Below are positions 8,133-15,897 of a stretch of DNA of 64,000 nucleotides, piece by piece. The translations under genes were made by a program, and so were the position numbers. Where the stretch lies: positions 75,876 through 139,875 of the forward strand of contig DKVI01000087.1 of NCBI GenBank assembly GCA_002491115.1, in the 5' to 3' direction. Each line of letters opens with the position of its first letter. Positions within the stretch are counted from its first letter, which is position 1. Source of the stretch: Lachnospiraceae bacterium UBA7182 (GTDB lineage: Bacteria; Bacillota; Clostridia; Lachnospirales; Lachnospiraceae). The notes under the pieces are model-generated. The model ran no database searches, was not told the DNA's origin, and worked only from the letters and a program-made list of their open reading frames with translations.

Positions 8133-8386
8133 TTGTAATTTCTGATACAACGCCTATTATATCATTAATTAAAATTGAGCGTTTGGAACTGTTAAATCAA
8201 TTATTTGGGGAAATACAAATTCCGAATGCAGTTTATGCAGAATTGACTTCAAATGTTAGATTTAAGGGAGAAGCAGAGTTTGTGTCTAAAGCAGAGTATA
8301 TTAAAAAAGTTATTGTGGAAGATGTGAAATCTGTTGAGCTGCTTAGGCGGGCTACAGGTTTGGACGCAGGTGAAAAGAATGGATGA
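8129..8386 (+). pseudogene. Truncated PIN-domain toxin (DUF3368, VapC-like)
   Basis: The frame begins M-I-V-I-S-D-T-T-P-I-I-S-L, the first acidic PIN motif. It continues through I-P-N-A-V-Y-A-E-L-T to G-L-D-A-G-E, where family members normally read G-L-D-x-G-E-x-E-A-I. After G-E the sequence changes to K-N-G and stops at 85 residues. Intact members have roughly 150-165 residues and need the later acidic residues for RNase activity. The break coincides with the hflX start codon (ATG 8379), so a deletion has joined the toxin's 5' half to hflX. The product should be inactive as an RNase. Confidence 0.75.
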
Positions 8387-9485
8387 CATGAAAAAAGAAC
8401 ATGCGCTTCTGTTGGGCGTGGACTTGCATGACGGAGAGGATTTTGCGCATTCCATGCAGGAGCTTTATGATCTGGCAAAAGCCTGTCAGATGGAACCGAC
8501 AGGACAGGTGACGCAAAATTTGAAAAATCTCCATCCGGCGTTTTATATGGGAAAGGGAAAGCTTTCGAAAGTCAGGGAGTATCTGGAAGAAGGCGATATT
8601 GATGTGCTGATCTTTGACCGTTCTTTATCCCCCGCACAGTTTCGGAACCTGCAGGATTTTTTAGGCCTTCCGATTCTGGATCGGACGACACTGATCCTGG
8701 AGATCTTCGCTGTCCGGGCGAAGACCAGAGAAGCGAAGCTCCAGGTGGAATCCGCCAGGCTTCAATATGTGCTGCCGCGTCTGGTGGGCATGCATAAGGC
8801 GCTCAGCCGCCAGGGAGGCGGAAGCGGGCTTGCCAACAAAGGCGCCGGAGAAAAGAAACTGGAACTGGACCGAAGGCGCATCGAGAAACGGCTGTCGGAA
8901 CTGAGAAAAGAGCTGGACAGGATCGCAGGAGAGCGGACAGTACAGAGAAAAAAGCGCCAGGCAAGCCGGATTCCCCGGGTTGCATTGGTAGGTTATACCA
9001 ATGCGGGAAAATCCACTCTGATGAACCGTATGCTGGATAAATACACCCGTGACAGTTCAAAAAAAGTATTGGAAAAAGACATGTTGTTCGCCACGCTGGA
9101 TACCACCGTGCGCCGGATCTGCACCGGTCCGGGAGAAGAATTTCTCCTGTCGGATACCGTCGGTTTTATCCATCAACTCCCGGCAGGTCTGGTGAAAGCC
9201 TTCCGTTCCACGCTGGAGGAGGCAAAAGAAGCAGACCTTTTACTGCATGTGCTGGATTATTCGGACGAATCCTTCAGAAAGCAGCGGGAAGTGACGGAAG
9301 AAACACTAAAGGATCTTGGGGCAGGAGATATTCCTGTGATCTATGTCTATAATAAATCAGACCGATGTATGGAACTGAATGATCTGCCTGTGATACGGGG
9401 CAATCGGATCTATCTGTCCGCAAAAGAAGGTGTGGGCATATCCGAACTGGTGGGGATGATACAAAACACATGCAAATCTATTTAA
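8379..9485 (+). CDS. hflX: GTPase HflX
   Basis: This 368-residue ribosome-associated GTPase splits or rescues stalled ribosomes. The N-terminal HflX domain (about 1-180) ends in the glycine-rich G-G-G-S-G-L-A-N-K-G-A-G-E linker. The G domain has the P-loop G-Y-T-N-A-G-K-S-T, the D-T-V-G-F motif and Y-N-K-S-D. The C-terminal extension of longer homologues (about 410-430 residues) is mostly missing, which is a common variant. ATG 8379 is used because the domain begins right after it. The start lies inside the truncated toxin gene, so the original upstream region has been replaced and the present promoter is uncertain. Confidence 0.92.
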   Translation: MDDMKKEHALLLGVDLHDGEDFAHSMQELYDLAKACQMEPTGQVTQNLKNLHPAFYMGKGKLSKVREYLEEGDIDVLIFDRSLSPAQFRNLQDFLGLPILDRTTLILEIFAVRAKTREAKLQVESARLQYVLPRLVGMHKALSRQGGGSGLANKGAGEKKLELDRRRIEKRLSELRKELDRIAGERTVQRKKRQASRIPRVALVGYTNAGKSTLMNRMLDKYTRDSSKKVLEKDMLFATLDTTVRRICTGPGEEFLLSDTVGFIHQLPAGLVKAFRSTLEEAKEADLLLHVLDYSDESFRKQREVTEETLKDLGAGDIPVIYVYNKSDRCMELNDLPVIRGNRIYLSAKEGVGISELVGMIQNTCKSI

Positions 9486-9498
9486 AGGGGGGAGAAAT

Positions 9499-9789
9499 AT
9501 GCTGAAAATTATTGACAGTAACATGCCTGTATCAACAGATGAGGCTTATAAATTATATCCGAAATGTAATTATTTGATGATCGATACTTTTTTATCTAAA
9601 GGGCGTATAATAGGAAAAGTGTATGCTGTGTCAGAAGAGCCGGAAACGCTTCTTGATCTAAACAGGCTGGACAGAGAAAAACAGATACAGGGACATAAGA
9701 CACTGATAGGGGGAGATTATTATCCGGATTGCCTGTTTGATTATTTAGAGATTGAGGAGATGCGAAATGGGAATACAAAATACAAGTGA
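9499..9789 (+). CDS. Small hypothetical protein
   Basis: This 96-residue protein is not assigned to a family I know. It has no signal peptide or membrane segment, is acidic, and contains a Y-Y-P-D-C-L-F-D-Y-L stretch near the C-terminus. GGGGGGAG stands at a good distance from the ATG. It lies 13 bp after hflX and overlaps the next gene by 23 bp, so the two are probably co-translated. Low GC compared with hflX suggests it belongs with the accessory patch. Confidence 0.6.
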   Translation: MLKIIDSNMPVSTDEAYKLYPKCNYLMIDTFLSKGRIIGKVYAVSEEPETLLDLNRLDREKQIQGHKTLIGGDYYPDCLFDYLEIEEMRNGNTKYK

Positions 9790-10195
9790 TTTGACAGCCA
9801 TGATCAATGTGGACAGAAATGAAATACGAATTGTAGCAGAACTGTCAATTGGTGGGAGAACGGTTGATAAAGTATTTAAAATAGATACGGGGGCCGGATT
9901 TACCTGTATGAATGCGGCGGATTTGGGAATGGAGATGGATGAAATTACATTCTCCGCGATGAATACATCAGGGAAAATTATTGCCAGAGGTGTAGACAAT
10001 GTAACAAAGCTTACTTATTATAAGTATCAATTGGATAATTTTAAAATTGGTACGCTGGATATGGGAAGCGTACCAATTTATATCACTTTTAATCAATTTG
10101 CAGCTATACGAACCGTCAAAAGTTTGTTTATACAAAGAAGAGGATCTGGATTATATAGAAAGTTTTTCTTTTTCCATAACCAGATTGTAATCTGA
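9767..10195 (+). CDS. Retropepsin-like aspartyl protease domain protein, apparently C-terminally truncated
   Basis: The protein has 142 residues from ATG 9767 (M-G-I-Q-N-T). It contains K-I-D-T-G-A-G-F-T-C at about residue 45, which resembles the D-T/S-G catalytic motif of retropepsin-like domains, and it keeps the flanking strands up to V-P-I-Y-I-T-F-N. At that point relatives usually continue to an L-G-M/N-D/L segment. Here the sequence turns into a basic, Phe-rich tail that overlaps the convergent MerR gene by 45 bp, so I think the 3' end has been lost or frame-shifted. An alternative frame around 10130-10165 reads E-E-D-L-D-Y-I-E-S-F-S-F, consistent with a shift. Function is unknown. Confidence 0.5.
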   Translation: MGIQNTSDLTAMINVDRNEIRIVAELSIGGRTVDKVFKIDTGAGFTCMNAADLGMEMDEITFSAMNTSGKIIARGVDNVTKLTYYKYQLDNFKIGTLDMGSVPIYITFNQFAAIRTVKSLFIQRRGSGLYRKFFFFHNQIVI

Positions 10196-11050
10196 GTCAT
10201 AATAAAGCCCCAGATCTTCACAGATGCGTGCATTGATCTGCATCAGCGCTTCCTGGTATGTCCGGTATGCGGGGGAGAGTCTTTTCATGGCAGGGATAAA
10301 GATATCATAGTATCCGCTGTCTTTCAGCCGTTTCATAAACCGGCGCTGGGAGATAAATGCCGGATGATATTTCATAAGCTTTTTTGCTTTTACCGCCTGC
10401 CGGGTCTTTTTGCACAGAGCAGTGTATTCTTCTTCTGTCGGGTGCAGATACATCTGAAGTGTGCGGTCCATCTGCGCGGTCATCTGTTTTGCCGAGGCCG
10501 GAGGCGTGAGCCGGTACATAAGATATCCTGACAGTCTGAAAAAAAGAGGAACCTTAATTTTTGTCTGATCCCAGAACCGAAGGATGGTTTCATAGGCTTC
10601 CTTTTGTTCCGGTGTGGTGATCTGAATCTGTAAATAAGGCTGAAAATGGTACATAAAATAATATCCATAGAATCCGGGAAACATATCCTGCATGGCTTTC
10701 CCGACCGTTTCATAATCGACAGCCTCATAGGCCGCGTCCACATCATGAACTTCGATCAGCCGTTTCAGTGCCTCTAATTCTGCCTGCCTGGCATGAAGGG
10801 CGGACTGCTTCTGCTCATAAATCTGTTTTAAGAGTTCTTTGTTTTTCCCTTCTAATAATACATGAATATCCGACAGCTCGATCCCCAGTTTTCGGTAGAC
10901 CGAGATCTCTTTCAGTCTTTGGACATCTTCTTCAGAATAGTTCCGATACCCGTTGGCATCCCGCAGGACTTTCAAAAGTCCTTTTTCCTCATAAAATTTG
11001 ACTGCGCGTTTGCTTAAATCTACCTGCTGGATGACTTCATTGATACGCAT
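10151..11050 (-). CDS. MerR-family transcriptional regulator
   Basis: This 299-residue protein has an N-terminal MerR winged helix (M-R-I-N-E-V, then S-K-R-A-V-K-F-Y-E-E-K-G-L-L, N-G-Y-R-N-Y) and a coiled linker at about 75-110. It also has an unusually long C-terminal effector region of about 190 residues rich in Tyr, Phe and Met. That size suggests binding of a hydrophobic ligand, but I cannot name it. Its promoter has the stretched 19-bp spacer typical of MerR-activated promoters, so it is probably autoregulated. No partner gene lies next to it; it is convergent with the accessory patch. Confidence 0.8.
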   Translation of the reverse strand: MRINEVIQQVDLSKRAVKFYEEKGLLKVLRDANGYRNYSEEDVQRLKEISVYRKLGIELSDIHVLLEGKNKELLKQIYEQKQSALHARQAELEALKRLIEVHDVDAAYEAVDYETVGKAMQDMFPGFYGYYFMYHFQPYLQIQITTPEQKEAYETILRFWDQTKIKVPLFFRLSGYLMYRLTPPASAKQMTAQMDRTLQMYLHPTEEEYTALCKKTRQAVKAKKLMKYHPAFISQRRFMKRLKDSGYYDIFIPAMKRLSPAYRTYQEALMQINARICEDLGLYYDSDYNLVMEKEKLSI

Positions 11051-11086
11051 GGAAATTCGCCCCTTTTCTCTATATAATATACATAA

Positions 11087-11117
11087 AGTGTAAACGTATC
11101 CGCAAGGTACAGGTCAA
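11087..11117 (-). promoter_or_regulatory. MerR-type promoter (19-bp spacer) of the MerR gene
   Basis: On the minus strand TTGACC (11117-11112) and TACACT (11092-11087) are separated by 19 bp. Spacers of 19-20 bp are the hallmark of promoters untwisted by MerR-family activators. Confidence 0.7.
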
Positions 11118-11127
11118 TACTTTTTTG

Positions 11128-11775
11128 TCATTGGTGGAAAATATAGTGTAAATACTGAGACTGTACAGAAGTATATAAAAGAGCAGGCAGAAGAATCGAG
11201 AAAAGAAGATTCCGGTAGTACCGTTTTATAGCGGACCAGTAAAAGTGCTTGCGACACCGCTCTGTGGGGCGAGCAGTAATATAGCCCTTTGGAGGGCTAA
11301 AATCAAACCACCAGTCGAACTGGTGGTTGGTGACTTGTGCAGTCTCCCTTACCATGCCTTCCAGAGTGGCTTTGTAGTCGGCGATGTTCTCTTCGTCAGG
11401 CGGTTCATCATCACTGCAATAGGCGTCTGCCAACTCCTGCTGGAGCGTATCTGGGTCTTTGAAAAGATTCCCCCTGTAAAACCATATAAGGGCGTCAATA
11501 AAGCCAATCAGGTGAAACCATCTTTCATTTGCAGTCATAAAAAATTCGCCCTCTTGTTCATACTGCTTCAAACGGTATTTTCGTTCCACATGGTTTGCAA
11601 AATTCTTATCAGAAGTTAGAAGCGTGTATAAGCCCGCATGAGTTTCTTCAAAGGACTGGCGGGCATAGCCGGAATGAACTGATAAGCATATTTTTGGAGT
11701 TTGCCTTGAAACGGTGCGTGGTTGAGAAAGAAAAAGACGGATAAATGTTGCATAGAATATTAGAATATCAGACAT
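11128..11775 (-). pseudogene. Disrupted hypothetical gene of a mobile or accessory region
   Basis: The open frame (215 codons) is a composite. The middle (about residues 50-165) looks like real protein, with K-N-F-A-N-H-V-E-R-K-Y, W-F-H-L-I-G-F-I-D-A-L-I-W-F and an acidic S-D-D-E-P-P-D-E-E-N stretch. An internal ATG at 11538 has GAGGG upstream. The last 50 or so codons run through the palindromes of an IS200/IS605-like end (11283-11327), so the natural C-terminus has been replaced. The first 45 codons look random. I do not recognise the family. It is best read as a remnant. Confidence 0.4.
11230..11340 (+). mobile_element. IS200/IS605-like right-end relic (possible TnpB guide-RNA scaffold)
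   Basis: Two adjacent hairpins, AGCCCT-TTGG-AGGGCT (11283-11298) and ACCACCAGT-CGA-ACTGGTGGT (11307-11327), resemble the subterminal hairpins of IS200/IS605-family right ends. They are preceded by a GC-rich foldable stretch of the kind seen at tnpB 3' ends. No tnpA or tnpB coding sequence is present, so this is a relic or a small non-autonomous copy. Exact ends cannot be set. Confidence 0.4.
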
Positions 11776-11812
11776 TACGTAAAGAAAATGATATAAAATG
11801 CAAAGAGAACAC

Positions 11813-11840
11813 TTTACAAATATTTAAAATGTGATATGAT
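11813..11840 (+). promoter_or_regulatory. Promoter of the RelB-YoeB toxin-antitoxin operon
   Basis: TTTACA (11813-11818) and TATGAT (11835-11840) with a 16-bp spacer lie 25 bp before the antitoxin start. Confidence 0.6.
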
Positions 11841-11865
11841 AGGGTCAGGTAAGGAGGTGTGTTTT

Positions 11866-12132
11866 ATGGCACAGACAAGCGTAAATTTCCGTATGGACGC
11901 AGAACTGAAAGAATCCGTGGAAGAAATCTGCCGGAAAATGGGAATGAATCTAACCACGGCAATCACAATATTCTGCACGAAAGTGGCGCAGGAGAGAAGA
12001 ATTCCCTTTGAAATCACCGCAGACCCAGACCCCTTTTACAGCGAAAGCAATATCCGTTATCTGGAAAAGAAAATGGAGGATTACAAGGCAGGGCGGCTGA
12101 AACTGGCGGAACATGAACTGATTGAGGAATAG
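11866..12132 (+). CDS. RelB/DinJ-family antitoxin
   Basis: This 88-residue protein starts M-A-Q-T-S-V-N-F-R-M-D and has the ribbon-helix-helix fold of RelB/DinJ (V-E-E-I-C-R-K-M-G-M-N-L-T-T-A-I). A flexible acidic C-terminal part follows, which would cover the toxin's active site. The start is fixed by AAGGAGGTG upstream. It is followed after six bases by a YoeB-type toxin. The protein would also bind the operon promoter as repressor. It looks intact. Confidence 0.88.
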   Translation: MAQTSVNFRMDAELKESVEEICRKMGMNLTTAITIFCTKVAQERRIPFEITADPDPFYSESNIRYLEKKMEDYKAGRLKLAEHELIEE

Positions 12133-12138
12133 GGGCTT

Positions 12139-12405
12139 ATGCAGATAGAACGGATTCAGTGGGATTTTGACGCATGGGAAGAGTATTGTGAGTGGCAACA
12201 GACCAATAAAGCGATTTTGAAGCGTATCAATTCTCTGATAAAAGACATGCGGCGAAGCCCCTTTGAGGGCATCGGCAAGCCGGAGCCGTTGAAAGATAAT
12301 TTGAGCGGATTCTGGAGCCGCCGTATCAATGACGAACACAGGATTGTCTATGCAGTTGAAAAAGAGACGGTAGTGATTATCTCATGCAGGGGGCATTACG
12401 ATTAA
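12139..12405 (+). CDS. yoeB: YoeB/Txe-family mRNA interferase toxin
   Basis: This 88-residue ribosome-dependent RNase matches the YoeB pattern closely: G-K-P-E-P-L-K (Glu49), N-L-S-G-F-W-S-R-R-I, E-H-R-I-V-Y (Arg68) and the terminal C-R-G-H-Y-D (His86, Tyr87). These correspond to the catalytic Glu46, Arg65, His83 and Tyr84 of E. coli YoeB. All catalytic residues are present, so it should be active and needs the antitoxin encoded just upstream. The pairing of a DinJ/RelB-type antitoxin with a YoeB toxin differs from the YefM-YoeB pair of E. coli. Confidence 0.92.
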   Translation: MQIERIQWDFDAWEEYCEWQQTNKAILKRINSLIKDMRRSPFEGIGKPEPLKDNLSGFWSRRINDEHRIVYAVEKETVVIISCRGHYD

Positions 12406-12590
12406 ATGGTGACAAAGGATGTATAACGTGCTAATATGTGAATGCATTTTGAGTACAAAAAATTTCAAGACGTGGAATAATGGCGAATAAAAACAAAAAT
12501 AACCAAAATACACATATGTTGAGTATGGGAAATAAGGCAGATTAAATTCTTGTGAGAAGAATTGCGTTATATAAATACTGGGCGCATTAT

Positions 12591-12617
12591 AAAACTGGCG
12601 GTCATTATGGCCGCCAG
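12591..12617 (-). terminator. Terminator of the iorA-iorB-ptb-buk-MFS operon
   Basis: On the minus strand CTGGCGG (12617-12611) pairs with CCGCCAG (12601-12595) and is followed by TTTTA. It lies about 23 bp after the exporter stop. Confidence 0.7.
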
Positions 12618-12639
12618 AAAACAGGAAAAACACCAGAAA

Positions 12640-13860
12640 TTATATATCAGTCAACCTGCATTGCCGTTCTTGAATCAAAAATACAAGAAAGACTGCCAAC
12701 ACACTGCACATCAGCAATACTGCAACTGTGCTAAAATAACTGCCGCTTTTGTCATACAGATATCCTGCCAGTGTTCCGCTGAAAGAAGCAGGCAGAAGAT
12801 TCAAAAGCATAATCTGAAAGTTTACAGGAAAATATTTTTCTCCATAGAAATATTTGGTAAATGCGGTACACATGGTCGGGCCTCCGCCATATGCAATACC
12901 GGTCAGCAGATAGCTGATGATCAGGAAAGGAAGCGACTGTGTATACAAAGCTGCTGTCAAGATTCCTCCTGCTGCCGCTGCAGTGATGCTGATCCACAGC
13001 ATTGTGACTTTCCATCCGGTTTTATCAAAAACCGCCCCAAAAAGAATTCTTCCCAAACCATTGCATACGGAAATCAATCCGGCAAGCAGTGCAATCGTAC
13101 CCAGCGACAAATCTGGTCTGGTTCCGGAGGCAAGAGGCTTTGACTGTGATATAATCGACAGACCGACTACAGAAATCAGGATCTCCCAAAAGAAAAACAG
13201 CCAAAAGCTTTTACTTCTCAGCATCACGGCCGGAGAACAGTCCTCATTTCTCAGATTTTCCTGTTGTAAATCCGGTTCTTCCTGTACCGTTTTTGCCGGC
13301 ATGCGTAGTAAAACAGCTCCCAGAAACATGAGCAATGCCATAATTCCGCCGAGCATCCAAAACGCCGTCCGCCAGCTTCCTGCATGCAGAGAAAGGAACA
13401 TGCTGTAAACTGACCCGATAACCAGACTGCCCGCTCCAAACCCCATCAGAAGAACTCCGGAGATTATGCCCTGTCTGCCTGGAAAATACTGAGGCACCAC
13501 TGTCATGACAGTGTTATAGGAAAAACCGGCTCCTGTACCACACAGGACTCCATAACCAAGGTAAAGCATTCCTAGGCCGGATGCTGTCCCTGTAATTCCG
13601 AAACCAATACCAAACAACAATGCTGACATAATCATACGAATTTTCAGAGAAAGTTTTGCCGACATCAGACCTGCTGTCAATCCTCCTGCACAGAAAAATA
13701 CCATACTTAAAGTAAACGTCAGTGACATTCTGCTTCCGGAGGCGTTTGGAAAATCTGCTGCGATCGGAACAGACAGCACGCTCCAGCCATATATGACTCC
13801 GGCGAACAGAAGAATCATTGTTCCGGCTACAGCGTGCAGGATACCTTCCCCCCGTTTCAT
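12640..13860 (-). CDS. Major facilitator superfamily transporter, OFA (oxalate/formate antiporter-like) family
   Basis: This 406-residue protein has about twelve hydrophobic segments. Its N-terminal G-V-I-Y-G-W-S-V-L-S-V-P segment and G-x-G-A-G-F-S-Y-N-T motif are typical of OFA-family carboxylate carriers. Its ATG overlaps the stop of the butyrate-kinase-like gene, so it is co-translated with the acid-forming enzyme. In this operon the obvious job is export of the carboxylic acid end product, or exchange of acid for a precursor; this is inferred from context. No substrate can be read from the sequence. Confidence 0.82.
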   Translation of the reverse strand: MKRGEGILHAVAGTMILLFAGVIYGWSVLSVPIAADFPNASGSRMSLTFTLSMVFFCAGGLTAGLMSAKLSLKIRMIMSALLFGIGFGITGTASGLGMLYLGYGVLCGTGAGFSYNTVMTVVPQYFPGRQGIISGVLLMGFGAGSLVIGSVYSMFLSLHAGSWRTAFWMLGGIMALLMFLGAVLLRMPAKTVQEEPDLQQENLRNEDCSPAVMLRSKSFWLFFFWEILISVVGLSIISQSKPLASGTRPDLSLGTIALLAGLISVCNGLGRILFGAVFDKTGWKVTMLWISITAAAAGGILTAALYTQSLPFLIISYLLTGIAYGGGPTMCTAFTKYFYGEKYFPVNFQIMLLNLLPASFSGTLAGYLYDKSGSYFSTVAVLLMCSVLAVFLVFLIQERQCRLTDI

Positions 13861-14951
13861 AAGGCAACCCGTTCTGCGATTTGATACTCTTTGGCCTGTT
13901 CGTTTCCTTTCAGAATCCGCAGCATGCCGAGCGCCAGGGACAGCATCTCATTTTCTCCGGGCATGATAACCACCGGCGCCAGTGACTCCACATAATCAAT
14001 CACCATATCCGTCAACATCCTGGAATAAGCTACGCCGCCGGTAAGAATAATGGCATCCACCTTACATTTTAATGCCGGAATCAGATTTCCAATTCCTTTA
14101 GCAATCTGATAAGCCTGCGCTTCATAACAGGATTTCGCATGTTTGTCTCCTTCATGGATCATTTTTTCGATCTCCCGACAGTCACTGGTTCCTGTCAGTG
14201 CTTTCAAACCTCCGTTTCCGCGCTGTTTTCGGATGACTTCCTCCTTTGTATATTTTCCGCTGAAGCACATATCTATAATATACAAAATAGGAAGACTTCC
14301 CGCCCGCTCCGGAGAGAACGGGCCGCCGTCATCTGTGATTACATCTATAATATTTCCTCCCAGATGCGCGCTGACAGAAATACCGCCTCCCAGATGCGCT
14401 ACCAGAAGCCGCATATCTTCATACTTTTTTCCCTGGCTTTCTGCATACTTCCTCGCCATGGCACGGCTGTTAAGTACATGACAGAAGCTTTCTCTGCGGA
14501 TCTCCGGCATACCTGTGATGCGGGCCACATTCATCAGGCTGTCTGCCGACACTGCATCATATATAATCGCCGGTATTCCCAGAGGTTCTGCAATTTCCTG
14601 TGCCATCAATGCGCCAAGGTTTGATGCATGGGATACAAGCTTTCCGCTTTTGATCACTTCGCACATGACCTGATTGACTTCATATCCCCCCATGCTGAGT
14701 CCAGGGATCATCCCGCCGCGTCCAACAATTCCGGACAGGCATTCAACTTTGAAATCATGTTTTTTCAGTGCATGGTGGACTGCTTCTATTCTCATATCAA
14801 GCTGATCCAACATGGCAGTATATTTCAGCAGCTCCTTCTGGTCATGTATGATTTCTTCCCGAAACTGCTCTGTCTCATTCTCATAGACTGCAACTTTAGT
14901 AGATGTAGATCCTGGATTAATCACCAGAACCTTATATATCTTATCCTCCAT
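13857..14951 (-). CDS. buk: Butyrate kinase-type acyl kinase
   Basis: This 364-residue ASKHA-fold kinase begins with V-L-V-I-N-P-G-S-T-S-T-K, the Buk/AckA phosphate-binding signature. It contains A-H-L-G-G-G-I-S-V and D-D-G-G-P-F-S-P-E-R-A-G motifs. It converts an acyl phosphate plus ADP to the acid plus ATP. It lies 19 bp downstream of the phosphate acyltransferase gene and overlaps the exporter gene. Because iorAB rather than butyryl-CoA genes precede it, the acyl group is probably an aryl-acetyl or branched-chain acyl rather than butyryl. Length is normal for the family. Confidence 0.9.
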   Translation of the reverse strand: MEDKIYKVLVINPGSTSTKVAVYENETEQFREEIIHDQKELLKYTAMLDQLDMRIEAVHHALKKHDFKVECLSGIVGRGGMIPGLSMGGYEVNQVMCEVIKSGKLVSHASNLGALMAQEIAEPLGIPAIIYDAVSADSLMNVARITGMPEIRRESFCHVLNSRAMARKYAESQGKKYEDMRLLVAHLGGGISVSAHLGGNIIDVITDDGGPFSPERAGSLPILYIIDMCFSGKYTKEEVIRKQRGNGGLKALTGTSDCREIEKMIHEGDKHAKSCYEAQAYQIAKGIGNLIPALKCKVDAIILTGGVAYSRMLTDMVIDYVESLAPVVIMPGENEMLSLALGMLRILKGNEQAKEYQIAERVAL

Positions 14952-14970
14952 ATGTAATCCTCTTAGTCAA

Positions 14971-15879
14971 TTATTTAAGCGCTGCGGCAGATGAAAGGAC
15001 GATCGACAGGAATTTTTCCTCTGCAGAAGATCCTCTTGATGTTAAAACGATGGGACAGGAAGCTCCTGCAACAAAACCGGCCATTTTCGCGCCGCATGTA
15101 CATAAAAGCATTTTCCCCATGATATTGCCTGCATGGATATTAGGCGCCACCAAAACATCCACATCTCCGGCTATTTCACTTTCAAAGCCTTTTGTCATGG
15201 CAATTTCCCTGTTGACGGCGCAATCATAAGAAACCGGTCCTTCCACTTTACAGCCAGTGATCATGCCTTTTTGATTCATCTCCATCAATTGCCGGGCTTC
15301 CACCGTTTCAGGCATTTTCGGATTTACCTTTTCCACACAGGCAAGGACTCCGACTTTCGGGCATTCATATCCCAAAGCATGCAGAATCGATACTGTGTTT
15401 TCAATAATTGCCTTCTTCTGTTCCAGCGTCGGATAAGTCACCATACCGCCGTCCACAGGAACCAGCAGTTTGTGATACCCCGGCACCTCAAAAGCCGAAA
15501 AATGGCTCATAATACCGCCGGTTCCAAGTCCGGTCTCTTTATCCACCACAGCTTTTAAAAGAATGTTTGTGTCCAGTTTTCCTTTCATGAGAAAATGGGC
15601 ATTACCATCACGGACAAGGCGAACCGCTGTTCTGGCTGCTTCCGGAAGATCTGATGCATCATAGATATCTTCCGCCGGTACTTCCATATGCATTTCACAG
15701 AGCAGGTTTTCGATCTTTCCTCTGTCTCCTACCAGTACGGGAGTTACAATCCCTTCCTTCTGTGCCTTTAATACTGCTTCCAGCGTGTGAGTATCTTCTG
15801 CTGCTGCAACAGCCATCCGCGCGCGGCGGGGAGTATTCTTCACCTGCGCTGTCATTTGTTCAAAACTTTGACAAACCAT
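14971..15879 (-). CDS. ptb: Phosphate butyryltransferase-type acyltransferase
   Basis: This 302-residue protein belongs to the Pta/Ptb family: A-V-A-A-A-E-D-T-H-T-L near the N-terminus, V-L-V-G-D-R, and V-L-V-A-P-N-I-H-A-G-N-I near residue 235. It exchanges CoA for phosphate on an acyl-CoA, giving the acyl phosphate used by the next enzyme. It sits between iorB and buk in one operon. Ptb enzymes are known to accept branched and bulky acyl groups, which suits the proposed pathway. Confidence 0.9.
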   Translation of the reverse strand: MVCQSFEQMTAQVKNTPRRARMAVAAAEDTHTLEAVLKAQKEGIVTPVLVGDRGKIENLLCEMHMEVPAEDIYDASDLPEAARTAVRLVRDGNAHFLMKGKLDTNILLKAVVDKETGLGTGGIMSHFSAFEVPGYHKLLVPVDGGMVTYPTLEQKKAIIENTVSILHALGYECPKVGVLACVEKVNPKMPETVEARQLMEMNQKGMITGCKVEGPVSYDCAVNREIAMTKGFESEIAGDVDVLVAPNIHAGNIMGKMLLCTCGAKMAGFVAGASCPIVLTSRGSSAEEKFLSIVLSSAAALK

Positions 15880-15897
15880 ATAAATATCCCTCTTTGC

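Noticed and set aside
11245..11619. 124-codon plus-strand ORF over the IS-like hairpins
   Set aside because: It runs through the palindromes and antisense to a more protein-like frame; no ribosome site.
12562..13143. 193-codon plus-strand ORF opposite the OFA transporter
   Set aside because: Antisense shadow of a clear membrane-protein gene, Cys/Gln-rich and without a ribosome site or family features.
13857..15879. Butyrate production as the role of ptb-buk
   Set aside because: No thiolase, crotonase or butyryl-CoA dehydrogenase genes are near; the operon context with iorAB points to acyl-CoA from amino acid 2-oxoacids instead. It cannot be excluded that the enzymes also serve butyrate.
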